From Sphaerisporangium melleum (GTDB lineage: Bacteria; Actinomycetota; Actinomycetes; Streptosporangiales; Streptosporangiaceae), in NCBI RefSeq assembly GCF_014646695.1, contig NZ_BMNT01000059.1, forward strand, positions 1 to 39,431: a DNA stretch of 39,431 nt, in the 5' to 3' direction. Below the pieces are notes generated by a model. The model ran no database searches. It saw only the letters and a list, made by a program, of their open reading frames with translations, and had not been told where the DNA came from. A program made the translations under genes and the position numbers. This document shows positions 1 to 7,960 of this stretch, in pieces (position 1 is the stretch's first letter; each line of letters opens with the position of its first letter).

Positions 1-143
1 TCACCGCCGGCATCGACGACACCGGCCGCTTCCACCTCACCGCCCAGGCATCACTGAACCACCCGGCCCCCATGGACCAGGACCTCGCGGCCGAGCAGGC
101 CGCGGCCGACCGGGCGAGCCCGCTGCGGCGCTTCGCCTCCTGA
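1..143 (+). CDS. C-terminal end of an unidentified protein (partial)
   Basis: An open frame (codons from base 3) enters from the left edge and ends at TGA 141-143. The visible 46 residues are rich in Ala, Asp and Arg and end in SPLRRFAS. I do not recognise a family. The stop overlaps an ATG at 143 in the frame of the next gene (TGATG), so the two may be translationally coupled if that far-upstream start is used. The codon pattern is typical of the window, which supports a real gene tail. Confidence 0.5.
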   Translation, partial: TAGIDDTGRFHLTAQASLNHPAPMDQDLAAEQAAADRASPLRRFAS

Positions 144-226
144 TGCGAGCCCGGCCGCGCCGGGACGGCACGGGCGCCAAGGCTTGCGACGTGCTCTTTG
201 CGGCGGTCGGGCGGCCGGTTGGGGGG

Positions 227-1468
227 ATGTTCGGTAAGTTGGGTCGGGTGTCTGTCGCGCCCGATCCGTCGCAAGTGTCCACTGTGACGTCGTCCGCCCG
301 TCTTGCCTGGCTGGACGCGCTGCGCGGCATCGGAGCCGTCGCGGTGGTGGCCGAACACCTGCTCCCCTGGGTCGTGCCATGGCTGCGCCCGTACACCTTC
401 AACCTCGGCGTCTACGGCATCATGGTGTTCTTCCTGGTCAGCGGGTACATCATCCCGGCTTCGCTGGAACGGCACGGAGACGTCAGGGCGTTCTGGATCG
501 GCCGCGCCTTCCGCCTGTACCCGTTGTACCTGGCCGTCATCGGGCTGGTGCTGGCCATGTCACCGTGGCTGCCGGTGCGCCAGGCGGTGCCGCGGGACCC
601 GGCCTCGGTGGCCGGGCACGCGACCATGCTGCTGGACGTGGTGGACATCGCCGGCGTGGCCGACACGATGTGGACGCTGTCCTACGAGATGGTCTTCTAC
701 CTGCTGGTCACCGCCCTCTTCGTGACCGGCGTCCACCGGCGCAGCGGTGTTCCCGCCGTCCTGCTCGCCGTCGCGGCCGTCATCGTAGGGATGTTCGTCC
801 CCGCCGCGGCGCTGCGCGGCGGCTGGGTCGCCTGGGCGTCGGCGGGGGTGTTCGCCGCCGGGCTGGCGTGCGTCGTCTCCGGGCGGTGGCGCAGGACGGC
901 TGCCCTCGCCCTCGGCGGCATGGCGCTGGTCCTGCTGTTCCTGGGCAGCAGGGTGCCCTGGCTCGGCGTGCTCATCCTCGCGGTGATGTTCGCGGGCACC
1001 GCCATCCACCGCTGGGAGCACGGGACCGGCCCGTTCTGGCCCGTCCCGCTCACCCTGGCGCTCGTCGCCGCCGCCCCGGCCGGCGCCGTCCAGGCCGGCT
1101 GGTGGTGGGTCCAGCCGGGTGTGTGGATCACCACGATGGTGCTCGTCGCCGCCACCTTCGCGGGCGCGATGGCCCTGCGCCGCCGGCGCGTGCCCCGGGT
1201 CCTCACCTGGCTCGGCCTGATCAGTTACTCCCTCTACCTGCTGCACCACCCGCTGCTGCGGCTGTACGTCTGGCTGACCGGCGACCTGCGCTGGTCGCCG
1301 TGGCACCTGCAACTCCTCATGGCCGCGCTGTTCGTGGCGCTGATCCTTCCGGCGGCCTGGCTCACCCACCGCTATGTGGAACGCCCCGCGCAGCGCCTGG
1401 GCCGCCGGCTCTCCGCTCGCGCTCTGCCCCATGGTGAGCGCTTTCCGAGCGCCTCTCCGGCTGCTTAG
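227..1468 (+). CDS. Acyltransferase 3 family membrane protein
   Basis: This is a polytopic membrane O-acyltransferase of the acyltransferase-3 family, whose members acetylate or acylate cell-surface glycans, lipids or natural products. The N-terminal family hallmark is visible (LAWLDALRGIGAVAVVAEH), followed by the usual hydrophobic helices, FFLVSGYIIP, an Arg-rich RAFRLYPLY stretch and a final SYSLYLLHHPLLRL helix. About 10 membrane segments are predicted by eye, and the length of about 413 aa is normal. The start is uncertain: the frame is open from ATG 143. ATG 227 follows a G-run directly, and GTG 248 or GTG 284 would still leave the family core intact. The acceptor cannot be deduced from the context. 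Confidence 0.85.
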   Translation: MFGKLGRVSVAPDPSQVSTVTSSARLAWLDALRGIGAVAVVAEHLLPWVVPWLRPYTFNLGVYGIMVFFLVSGYIIPASLERHGDVRAFWIGRAFRLYPLYLAVIGLVLAMSPWLPVRQAVPRDPASVAGHATMLLDVVDIAGVADTMWTLSYEMVFYLLVTALFVTGVHRRSGVPAVLLAVAAVIVGMFVPAAALRGGWVAWASAGVFAAGLACVVSGRWRRTAALALGGMALVLLFLGSRVPWLGVLILAVMFAGTAIHRWEHGTGPFWPVPLTLALVAAAPAGAVQAGWWWVQPGVWITTMVLVAATFAGAMALRRRRVPRVLTWLGLISYSLYLLHHPLLRLYVWLTGDLRWSPWHLQLLMAALFVALILPAAWLTHRYVERPAQRLGRRLSARALPHGERFPSASPAA

Positions 1469-1557
1469 CTGGTGTCCGGCGTCCACGCCGCCCCGCCGTC
1501 CCGGTGCGGCCCGCGACGCGTGCCCGTCTGACACGAGATGAGGGGAAGACACCTTCC

Positions 1558-2733
1558 GTGATCTCCAGTCGCCGCGCGTCGTCCGACGCGCCTCGATGGC
1601 GGGTCCGGCTGCTGATGGGGGCGGCCGGCACCTGGCTGGCGTACGTCGCCCTGCAGCACCTGCTCTCCGGCCGTTTCTGGCTGTGGCTGCTGCCCGACCT
1701 CGCCCCGCCCCTGGTGTACCTGGCCGTGCCGCTGCTCATGCTGGCCGCCGTGCCGCTCGCCGGGCGGGCCTGGCGGTGGTGCGCCGCCCTGACCGCCGCC
1801 GCGCTGCTGCTGGGCGCCGGGCAGAGCGGCCTCAACCTCGCCGCGCTGCCGGGCGGCGGGTCACCTCCGCCGCCCGGCGCGCTCCGGCTGCTGTCGTGGA
1901 ACACCGAATACTGGTACCAGGACGACGACCCCGGCCGGTTCTACCGCTTCCTGAAGGACCGGCGGGCCGATGTCTACCTGCTCCAGGAGTACATGAACTG
2001 GGACAACGGGGATCCGCTGCCCTTCGATGACCTCGCACGGCTGCGCCGGGAGTTCCCCGGCTACCACATCGCGCACCTGGGCGAGCTGGTCACCCTGTCG
2101 CGCCATCCCATCGTGGCCACCCCGCCGGTCGGGCCCGCCCGGGCACTCGGGCCGCGGCCGTCCTGGCGCGCGGAGTTCGACCTGGGCAAGGTCCTGCGTA
2201 CGGACCTGCGCGTGGGTGACGCTGTGCTCTCGGTGTACAACGTGCACATTCCCACGCAGTACATGCTGGACGAGAACCCGCTGACCTCCGCGTTCTATAC
2301 CAAATTGCGGGCCAGGGACGCGGCGCGCCGGGCGCAGTTCGACGGCCTGCGCGCCGACGTGGCCGCCAACCCGGGGCCGGTGCTGGTGAGCGGTGACTTC
2401 AACAGCACCGCCGCCATGGGCGACATGGGCTGGCTGTTCGGGCGGCTGTCGGCCGCCAACCGGGCGGCCGGCGATCTGCACCTCGGGAGCTGGCCCGCGG
2501 GCGGACCGGCCCTGTGGCAGCTCGACTGGACGCTGACGGCACGGGCCACCGTCCACACCTACCGCCTGACCGACCCGCTCGGCATGTCCGACCACCGCGC
2601 GCAGGAACTGGTGATCTCCGTGCCCCCGGATCGGCGCCCGGCCACGCCGAACACCCCGGTACCGGCCGGCGCGCCCGCCTTCCCGCCGCCGCTCGCCGCC
2701 GCGCGACACCACCGGCCCGGCCCTTGGCCGTGA
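1558..2733 (+). CDS. Membrane-anchored endonuclease/exonuclease/phosphatase family protein
   Basis: Three hydrophobic segments occupy roughly the first 100 residues (LLMGAAGTWLAYVALQHLL, a Leu/Pro/Val-rich second segment, and AALTAAALLLGAG). A catalytic EEP fold follows. LRLLSWNTEYW carries the metal-site Asn, VYLLQEY the metal-binding Glu, VSGDFNSTAAMGD the Asp/Asn pair and GMSDHRA the catalytic Asp-His. The active site therefore looks complete and probably faces outside the membrane. Members act as nucleases or phosphoesterases; the substrate is unknown here. I prefer GTG 1558 because a GAGGGGAAG ribosome site lies at the right distance; GTG 1504 would add 18 Arg-rich residues. The C-terminal tail is Pro/Ala-rich and looks disordered. 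Confidence 0.85.
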   Translation: MISSRRASSDAPRWRVRLLMGAAGTWLAYVALQHLLSGRFWLWLLPDLAPPLVYLAVPLLMLAAVPLAGRAWRWCAALTAAALLLGAGQSGLNLAALPGGGSPPPPGALRLLSWNTEYWYQDDDPGRFYRFLKDRRADVYLLQEYMNWDNGDPLPFDDLARLRREFPGYHIAHLGELVTLSRHPIVATPPVGPARALGPRPSWRAEFDLGKVLRTDLRVGDAVLSVYNVHIPTQYMLDENPLTSAFYTKLRARDAARRAQFDGLRADVAANPGPVLVSGDFNSTAAMGDMGWLFGRLSAANRAAGDLHLGSWPAGGPALWQLDWTLTARATVHTYRLTDPLGMSDHRAQELVISVPPDRRPATPNTPVPAGAPAFPPPLAAARHHRPGPWP

Positions 2734-2754
2734 CCCCGGCACGGCCGAGCGGTT

Positions 2755-2778
2755 CGCGGGACAGGCTGCGGTCCCGCG
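2755..2778 (+). terminator. Hairpin after the EEP gene
   Basis: There is a perfect 8-bp inverted repeat, CGCGGGAC / GTCCCGCG, with an 8-base loop, 21 bases after the stop codon. It has no T-run, as is common for high-GC actinomycete terminators. Confidence 0.45.
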
Positions 2779-2841
2779 CCCTTGCGGAGGCCGGCGCAGG
2801 CGCGCGCGGGGATTGTCGGGGAGGTTTGGTAGAGATGGGGG

Positions 2842-3204
2842 ATGAGCGTGAGCGTTGAGGAGTTCCTGGGCTTGCTGAACAGGCTGCCCGAGGTGCGGCA
2901 GTCCGACGGCGGCGACTGGGTGTCGCTCAAGGTGCGGGGTAAAGGCTTCGGCTACCTGTGGGAGCGCACGCGCACCGTCGGTCTCAAGGCCACGATCGAG
3001 GAGCAGCTCGCGCTGGTGGCCGAGCGGCCCGAGGTGTTCGAGGTGCAGTTCACCGCCGGCCGGTTCGGCTGGGTGGTCGTGCACCTGGACAAGATCGACG
3101 CCGACGAGCTGTTCGAGCTGGTCACCGAGGCGTGGTGCCTGACCGCCCCCGCCGAGCTGGTCGCCGTCCACGAGGACCAAGGCCTGTTCGGCCTGCTCCG
3201 CTGA
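2842..3204 (+). CDS. MmcQ/YjbR-like DUF protein
   Basis: This is a 120-residue soluble protein of the MmcQ/YjbR family. It has the characteristic pattern of an N-terminal helix (SVEEFLGLLNRLPEV), then strands including WVSLKVRGKGFGYLW, then FTAGRFGWVVVHLDKIDADELFELVTEAWCLTAP. The family fold is a double-wing or CyaY-like domain; no biochemical role is settled. ATG 2842 follows a G-rich stretch and agrees with family N-termini. It appears monocistronic, flanked by a hairpin on each side. Confidence 0.8.
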   Translation: MSVSVEEFLGLLNRLPEVRQSDGGDWVSLKVRGKGFGYLWERTRTVGLKATIEEQLALVAERPEVFEVQFTAGRFGWVVVHLDKIDADELFELVTEAWCLTAPAELVAVHEDQGLFGLLR

Positions 3205-3216
3205 CCACCCGCCCGA

Positions 3217-3237
3217 TGCTCCCGCGGTGCGGGAGCA
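3217..3237 (+). terminator. Hairpin terminator after the YjbR-like gene
   Basis: A perfect 9-bp stem, TGCTCCCGC / GCGGGAGCA, with a GGT loop lies 12 bases after the stop codon. There is no U-tract. It can also serve the convergent universal stress gene. Confidence 0.65.
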
Positions 3238-3539
3238 CTGCGACGCGAGCGATGGTGCGCCCCTTCGTCACGAGGGGGAAGGTCGGGCCGGGAAGCGGGC
3301 CTGGCTTCGGCGCACGTATCCCATCGTCGCCGCACCGATGACCTTCTACCGGCCTGAAGCAGCGTCCCCGATCCTCGCCGACCTGCTCGAACCGGCCGTG
3401 ATCCGCTCGGCCTCCGCTTCGTCGGCGGACCAGCCGCTGCGACGACAGCGCCGGGTGGCGCGTTGGGCGGCCGGGCCAGGACGGGCGAGGAGCGGCAGGG
3501 CCGGAGCCTTGGGCCGCCCCTCGCCTCCGGTCAGGGCGG
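3238..3539. other. Intergenic stretch without a convincing gene
   Basis: This lies between two convergent genes. Short frames exist, but none has a ribosome site together with recognisable protein content. I see nothing else in it. Confidence 0.5.
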
Positions 3540-3953
3540 TCAGACGACCAGCAGCAGGGACACCGTGGTGTGCAGGGTGACCTCGTGGGTGACACTCCCG
3601 CCGAGCAGCGCGCCCACCCGGCCGTGGTGCCGGGGCCCGAGCACGATCAGGTCGCTGCCCAGCTCCGCGGCCCGGGACAGGATCAGGTCCGGGACGTCGC
3701 CGCGCAGTGCCCCGGCCACGTCGCCGGCGGCCTGCAGACCTGCGGCCTGGAGGCCCGCGACGGCCCGGTCGACGATCGCCCGCGCGGCCGTGTCCTCCTC
3801 CAGGTCGACGACCTGGTCTCCGACGATCTCACTCTCGTTGGCGTGCAGGACGTGCACCCGCGCGCCACCGGCCTTGGCGAGACCCTCGACGATGTCGATG
3901 ATCTTTTCGCCCCGTTCCGAGCCGTCGATGGCGACCAGAATGTTCTTGAACAT
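3540..3953 (-). CDS. Universal stress protein (UspA family)
   Basis: This is a 137-residue single-domain UspA-fold protein. The N-terminus MFKNILVAIDGSERGEK carries the conserved Asp of the nucleotide pocket. The C-terminal GPRHHGRVGALLGGSVTHEV fits the ATP-binding G-x2-G-x9-G(S/T) loop, and the end VSLLLVV is the usual last strand. Such proteins bind ATP and modulate stress or dormancy responses. The start is fixed by a strong GGAGGGG site seven bases or so upstream of ATG 3953; longer upstream reading is Pro/Arg-rich and not family-like. It appears monocistronic. Confidence 0.92.
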   Translation of the reverse strand: MFKNILVAIDGSERGEKIIDIVEGLAKAGGARVHVLHANESEIVGDQVVDLEEDTAARAIVDRAVAGLQAAGLQAAGDVAGALRGDVPDLILSRAAELGSDLIVLGPRHHGRVGALLGGSVTHEVTLHTTVSLLLVV

Positions 3954-4356
3954 CTTTCCCCTCCGATTTTCCGGTCGCGGCGCGCCCGCGCCGGGAGGGC
4001 GCGGTACCGCCGCGTCGACCGGCGGACCCGCCGAGAACGGTGATCTCGGGCGACGCCGCCCCACCCGCCGGGGAGAGCGGGCCCGGCACGTGGTGCCCGC
4101 GGTCCCCTCCGGCGGGGAAGCGACCGCCGGCGGGGTGACGCCGGGCGGTCCAGCCGGTCGGCGGCAGCATACGCCCGCGGATCACGCGCCCCGCGCCCGC
4201 CCCCGGCTCGAACGCCCGCGTCCCGCCCGGCCGTCCCGCCCGGCGATCCGCACTGATGAGGCCTGGGCGCGGGCGCTCCCGAGCGTCCATGCGGCGCCGT
4301 CCGGAGGGCCGCCTCACGTTCGCGACCAGGCATCCGGAAGATCGGGCCCCGGCGCG
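3954..4356. other. Intergenic stretch upstream of the universal stress gene
   Basis: This 403-base region contains only overlapping Arg/Pro-rich frames with no ribosome site. It presumably carries the promoter of the universal stress gene and the 3' end signals of the VOC gene. I could not identify a clear -10/-35 pair. Confidence 0.45.
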
Positions 4357-4761
4357 TCAGCGGCCCGCGATCGCCAGATAGTGCTCGTTGTACATGACGC
4401 CGAGGATGTTGCCGAAGGGGTCGACGACGGAGGCGGTGACGAAGCCGGGGCCGTGCTCGGTCGGCTTGCCGTGCGGCGTCGCACCCAGGGACAGCAGCCG
4501 CTCGAAGGCGGCCTCGATGTCGTCCACGTGCCAGTAGACCACCGCGCCGCCGGCCTCCTCCGAGCGGGGACGGGGCGCGAAGCGGGCGGCGATGATGCCG
4601 AGCTCGTGCTCGTAGTCGCCGACGCGGAACTCCGCGTAGGCCGGCACCCCCTCCACACTGCGCGTGAAGTACGGCTCCAAGCCGAGCAGTCCGGCGTACC
4701 AGCGGACGGCGGCGGTGACGTCGTCGGCGTAGAAACTGACGGTGGTGAGGCCTCGCAGCAT
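4357..4761 (-). CDS. VOC family (glyoxalase-like) protein
   Basis: This is a 134-residue vicinal-oxygen-chelate domain with two beta-alpha-beta-beta-beta halves. The first is LRGLTTVSFYADDVTAAVRWYAGLLG, followed by FRVGDYEHELGI. The second is VVYWHVDDIEAAFERLLSLGA, followed by the family ending VVDPFGNILGVMYNEHYL. Such proteins are metal-dependent lyases, dioxygenases or resistance proteins; the substrate is unknown. The start at ATG 4761 has an AGAGAGGAAC ribosome site; the longer frame would run into the divergent regulator. It is divergent from a WYL regulator with a palindromic operator between them, so it is probably the target of that regulator. Confidence 0.88.
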   Translation of the reverse strand: MLRGLTTVSFYADDVTAAVRWYAGLLGLEPYFTRSVEGVPAYAEFRVGDYEHELGIIAARFAPRPRSEEAGGAVVYWHVDDIEAAFERLLSLGATPHGKPTEHGPGFVTASVVDPFGNILGVMYNEHYLAIAGR

Positions 4762-4807
4762 CGGACGGTTCCTCTCTCTCGGTCGGGGACACCACTCATC
4801 CTCCGCG

Positions 4808-4836
4808 GCAAAGTGCTCACCTTCCGAGCACTTTGC
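4808..4836. promoter_or_regulatory. Perfect 11-bp inverted repeat, likely operator of the WYL regulator
   Basis: GCAAAGTGCTC and GAGCACTTTGC form perfect arms around a 7-base spacer (ACCTTCC), centred between the divergent VOC and WYL-regulator start codons. Position, symmetry and arm length fit a dimeric regulator site controlling both genes. It lies directly before the GAGGAG ribosome site of the regulator. Confidence 0.75.
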
Positions 4837-4852
4837 GAGGAGAATTCCGGGC

Positions 4853-5809
4853 ATGCGCGCCGACCGCCTCGTGGCCGTCCTGCTGCTGATGCAGAGCCGT
4901 GGCCGGGTGACCGCGGCCGAACTGGCGGCCGAGCTGGAGGTGTCGGTCGCCACCGCCCGCCGCGACCTGGAGGCGCTCGCGGCGGCGGGCGTCCCGGTCT
5001 ATCCGCAGCCGGGTCGCGGCGGCGGGTGGTCGCTGGTCGGTGGCGCCCGCACCGACCTCAGCGGTCTGACGGAGGGAGAGGCGCAGGCGCTGTTCCTGCT
5101 CGCCGGTCCGGCCGCCACCGTTTCGGCCGAGGCCAGAGCGGCGCTGCGCAAGCTGGTGCGGGCCCTCCCCCGGACCTTCCGCGCCGACGCCGAGGCCGCC
5201 ACCGACGCGACCGTGATCGACCCGGTGCGGTGGGGCGAGCGTGACCGTCCCCGGCCCGCGGTCGTGGACCTGTTGCGGACCGCGGTGATCCGCCGCCGTG
5301 AGGTCCGCCTGACCTACGCCGGCCGCGCCGGTGAACCGTCGGAACGGCTGGTCGCCCCTTGGGGTCTCATCGACAAGGACGACACCTGGTACCTGCTGGC
5401 GGGCACCGAGCAGGGCCGGCGGACCTTCCGGGTGGACCGGATCATTCAGGCCGAGCCGACCGGGCGGACCGGCGAACGCCCCCATGGCTTCGTCCTCACC
5501 GCCGCCTGGCAGGAGGTCGTCGAGGAGATCGAGCGGCGGCGCTCACGCACCTGGGCGACCGTGCTCATCGAGGAGCGGTTCGTGCCGGTCCTGCGCGACC
5601 GGTTCGGCCGGCACTGCCACCCAGAGGGCGAAGCCGGCCAGGGGCGGGTGCGGGTCCGCCTCGGCGCCCCCACCCCGCTGGACATCGCCCGCAACCTCGC
5701 CGGATGGGGCGCGATGATCGAGGTCGTCGGCCCGCGCTCCGTCCAGGACGAGCTCGCCCGCATCGGCGCCGAACTGCTCGCCCGCTACGCCGCCGAGCCG
5801 ACCGGCTGA
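4853..5809 (+). CDS. HTH/WYL-domain (YafY-type) transcriptional regulator
   Basis: This is a 318-residue regulator. Residues 1-60 form a DeoR-type winged helix (MRADRLVAVLLLMQSRGRVT, then AAELEVSVATARRDLEALAAAGVPV). A WYL domain begins near residue 140 (VIRRREVRLTYAGRAGE, then APWGLIDKDDTWYLLAG with the W-Y-L signature, then FRVDRI). A WCX-like C-terminal region follows. WYL domains sense ligands, and the dimeric HTH binds palindromes. ATG 4853 has a GAGGAG site upstream. The protein is divergent from the VOC gene, with a perfect inverted repeat between the two. Confidence 0.92.
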   Translation: MRADRLVAVLLLMQSRGRVTAAELAAELEVSVATARRDLEALAAAGVPVYPQPGRGGGWSLVGGARTDLSGLTEGEAQALFLLAGPAATVSAEARAALRKLVRALPRTFRADAEAATDATVIDPVRWGERDRPRPAVVDLLRTAVIRRREVRLTYAGRAGEPSERLVAPWGLIDKDDTWYLLAGTEQGRRTFRVDRIIQAEPTGRTGERPHGFVLTAAWQEVVEEIERRRSRTWATVLIEERFVPVLRDRFGRHCHPEGEAGQGRVRVRLGAPTPLDIARNLAGWGAMIEVVGPRSVQDELARIGAELLARYAAEPTG

Positions 5810-5902
5810 TCCCACCCGCGGCCGTAGCCGGTCGCGGGGCCACCCGGCGGCGGCCGAGGGCGACGGGCTTTCCATAGCTTCGGACTGCTCGAAAGTTGGT
5901 CG

Positions 5903-5930
5903 TTGACGAAGATTTGCTACCTGCTATCCA
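5903..5930 (+). promoter_or_regulatory. Candidate promoter of the cysteine-rich/MauE module
   Basis: TTGACG (5903-5908) and TATCCA (5925-5930) are separated by 16 bases, a plausible housekeeping -35/-10 pair in an unusually AT-rich patch about 85 bases before the ATG at 6014. The -10 match is weak. Confidence 0.45.
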
Positions 5931-5934
5931 TGAA
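5917..5934. promoter_or_regulatory. Motif shared with the sulfur-operon promoter (copy 1)
   Basis: CTACCTGCTATCCATGAA matches 15 of 18 bases with CTACCGGTTGTCCATGAA at 16838-16855. Both copies sit in AT-rich promoter DNA. It may be a site for a common regulator; this is inference. Confidence 0.4.
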
Positions 5935-6013
5935 CCAGGTCAGGAAATTTCACCCACCCGCACCACCCAATCGGGGGCTCTCCCATCCCATCCGCCGCCC
6001 TAGGAGGACGCGC

Positions 6014-6463
6014 ATGGCGCGTAACCAGCCCACCGACCCACCCATCGACCTGTACGCCGCCGTACAGGGAGAGGTCTCCTGGTTCTGCTGCGGCTCGGCC
6101 TGGGGGCCGTGCAGCAGCACCGGCCATGGGGCCTGCGGCACCTGCAATTCGGGGAGCATGCAGCACGCCTGGCCCAACACCTCCGACGCCTGCCTGTCCA
6201 TCACCCGCCCGGACGCCTGCGGGGTGTCGCTCAGCCGCAGGACCTGCGGCTTCGCCCACCGGACGACGGCACTGTGCAGCGGCGCCAGCGTCGTCACCAC
6301 CATCGCCGACTGCGGCCCGCAGACCGACCTGTTCTGCGGCGAGCGCAGTTGCTGCGGCGCGACCTGCGCCAGCAACCGGCTGATCGACCTGACGCCCGCC
6401 GCGTTCAGCCAGATCGCGAGCCTTTCCGCCGGTCTGCGGCCGGCCGAGATCTCGGTCCCCTAG
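6014..6463 (+). CDS. Cysteine-rich protein, loosely MauA-like
   Basis: This 149-residue protein has 14 cysteines (residues 25, 26, 33, 41, 44, 60, 69, 78, 88, 100, 108, 113, 114, 118) spread over its central 95 residues, including two CC pairs. The spacing, and a CGTCNSGS stretch resembling CDCSGGS in methylamine dehydrogenase light chain, give a weak MauA-like look. A MauE homologue two genes downstream fits this, because MauE is needed for MauA maturation. No TTQ-type Trp pair can be assigned among its three Trp, and no heavy chain gene is present. It has no signal peptide of its own. The start at ATG 6014 has a perfect AGGAGG site. It is first in a three-gene run. Function unknown. Confidence 0.75.
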   Translation: MARNQPTDPPIDLYAAVQGEVSWFCCGSAWGPCSSTGHGACGTCNSGSMQHAWPNTSDACLSITRPDACGVSLSRRTCGFAHRTTALCSGASVVTTIADCGPQTDLFCGERSCCGATCASNRLIDLTPAAFSQIASLSAGLRPAEISVP

Positions 6464-6473
6464 GAGGCCGCCG

Positions 6474-7070
6474 ATGACCACCAGAAGGCAAGTGCTCAGA
6501 TCCGCCGTGCTCGGTGGCGGCGCCACCGTCCTGGCCGCGACCGCGCTGGGCTCGCTCGGCCCCGAGGCGGCCTTCGGCGCCGCCGCCCCGGCCGTCACGC
6601 CCGGCGCGCCCGACCCGAACTTCGCCGAGGGCCGCATCCGCTCCATCAAGGACAACACGCTGTTCGTGCTGGGCTCGAACATGGTGTTCCACCGGATCCG
6701 GGTGGTGGACGGGACGAGCCTGTGGAAACTCGGCCCGGTCGCCTTCGACCAGGCCAAGCCCGGTGACGGCCTGTACGCGCGGGGCGTGCGCATGCCCGAC
6801 GGAGTGCTCGCCGCCGAGTCGGTGTGGCTCAACATCGTCAACATCAAGGGCCATGTCCGCACCATCACCAGCGAGAAGATCCACCTGGACCACAACGGCC
6901 AGGAGATCCTCTGCCACCAGGTGCCGGGCAAGTCGGTCGCGGTCTACTCCGACGCGCCGCCCTCCGCCGACCTGTCGCTGCTGCGCGTGGGCCAGCACGT
7001 GCAGGTGCTGGGCGCCTGGCGTCCCGACACCAACCAGGTCGACATCGCCACCGTCTTCTCCCCCCACTAG
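6474..7070 (+). CDS. Tat-exported DUF5666-like protein
   Basis: This 198-residue protein starts with a twin-arginine signal (MTTRRQVLRSAVLGGGATVL, then a hydrophobic stretch and an Ala-rich end near AFGAAAP, residue 37). The mature part reads as small beta-barrel segments (FAEGRIRSIKDNTLFVLGSN, GDGLYARGVRMPDGVLAAESV, LRVGQHVQVLGAWR), similar to DUF5666/OB-like extracytoplasmic domains. It has a single Cys. AGGAGG is placed 5-6 bases before ATG 6474, and the gene lies 10 bases after the cysteine-rich gene, so the two are co-transcribed. Folded export by Tat would allow it to carry a partner such as the upstream protein; that is inference. Confidence 0.75.
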   Translation: MTTRRQVLRSAVLGGGATVLAATALGSLGPEAAFGAAAPAVTPGAPDPNFAEGRIRSIKDNTLFVLGSNMVFHRIRVVDGTSLWKLGPVAFDQAKPGDGLYARGVRMPDGVLAAESVWLNIVNIKGHVRTITSEKIHLDHNGQEILCHQVPGKSVAVYSDAPPSADLSLLRVGQHVQVLGAWRPDTNQVDIATVFSPH

Positions 7071-7079
7071 GAGCACCGG

Positions 7080-7856
7080 TTGAACGGGATCGCCGCGCTG
7101 CAGCCGTACGTCATCGGCCCCCTCCTGGTGTGGGCGGCCGTGCTGAAACTGACCGGACGCCGGATGCGGGCCCAGGCCGGCCGTACCGCGCTGGCGCGGC
7201 TGGTGGGCGCGGCGCGCGCGGTCCCGGCCCTCCGGCTCACCGGCCTGCTGGAACTCGCGGTTGCGGCGGCGTTGCTGCTGCCACCGGTCTCGCCCGCGGA
7301 CGGCGTGGCCGCCGCCGTGCTGTCCGCCGGCTTCCTGGCCTACCTCACCTATGCCCGCCTGGCGGCGCCGGCGTCGTCGTGCGGGTGCCTCGGCGCACAC
7401 GCCCGGCCGGTGAACGTGCGCGGTTTCGCCCGCGCCGGCCTGCTGCTCGCCATGAGCGTCGCGGCGATCTGGGCCAGGCCGCACCCCATCGACGCGCCTC
7501 TGGCCGTCCTGGGCCTGGCGGAGGCCGCCGCCCTGGTGGCGTTGTCACCGGAGCTGGACCGCGCGTGGCTGGTGCCGCTGCGCCGGCTGCTGGTCCGGCT
7601 GCGCAGACCGCTCACCGTGCCCACGCCCGGGGAGGTCCCGCTGGAGGTCAGCCTGCGCCTGCTCTACCGCAGCCCGGCCTACTGCTCCGCGTCGGCGCGG
7701 ATCACCTCCGACGTGCGGGACGCGTGGGAGGAGGACGGCCTGCGCTTCGTGGTGTACACGGCGGGCGCGCGGACGGCGGTCTTCGCGCTCCCCCTGGCCG
7801 GCGACGACCCGTCCGAGGTCCGGGTCGCGCTCACCGACGAGCCGGCCATGGCCTGA
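7080..7856 (+). CDS. MauE/DoxX-like redox-associated membrane protein
   Basis: This 258-residue protein has four or so membrane helices in its first 155 residues (ALQPYVIGPLLVWAAVLKL, LELAVAAALLLPPV, GVAAAVLSAGFLAYLTYARL, GLLLAMSVAAIWA) and a CGC motif at residues 101-103 inside SSCGCLG. That is the redox-active site expected for MauE-type proteins, which handle disulfides across the membrane. A soluble C-terminal region of about 95 residues is extra compared with plain MauE. TTG 7080 follows TAGGAGCACCGG, nine bases after the previous stop, so the gene belongs to the same operon. Likely role: forming or shuffling disulfides in the cysteine-rich partner. Confidence 0.8.
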   Translation: MNGIAALQPYVIGPLLVWAAVLKLTGRRMRAQAGRTALARLVGAARAVPALRLTGLLELAVAAALLLPPVSPADGVAAAVLSAGFLAYLTYARLAAPASSCGCLGAHARPVNVRGFARAGLLLAMSVAAIWARPHPIDAPLAVLGLAEAAALVALSPELDRAWLVPLRRLLVRLRRPLTVPTPGEVPLEVSLRLLYRSPAYCSASARITSDVRDAWEEDGLRFVVYTAGARTAVFALPLAGDDPSEVRVALTDEPAMA

Positions 7857-7960
7857 CCTCCCCACCCGTGCCGGGCACGGTCCCCCTCTGCGGCACGAGC
7901 GCTCACGCGTAGGCTGTCAGGGACGAGCGGGTGCCGGCCGGGTGGTGACGGGAGGCGGCT

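Noticed and set aside
3463-5244. 593-residue plus-strand open frame
   Set aside because: Runs antisense through the universal stress and VOC genes, then into a wrong frame of the WYL regulator; no ribosome site.
6014-6463. True methylamine dehydrogenase light chain (TTQ enzyme)
   Set aside because: Similarity is limited to Cys spacing; there is no heavy chain, no MauD/MauG, no assignable Trp pair and no own signal peptide.
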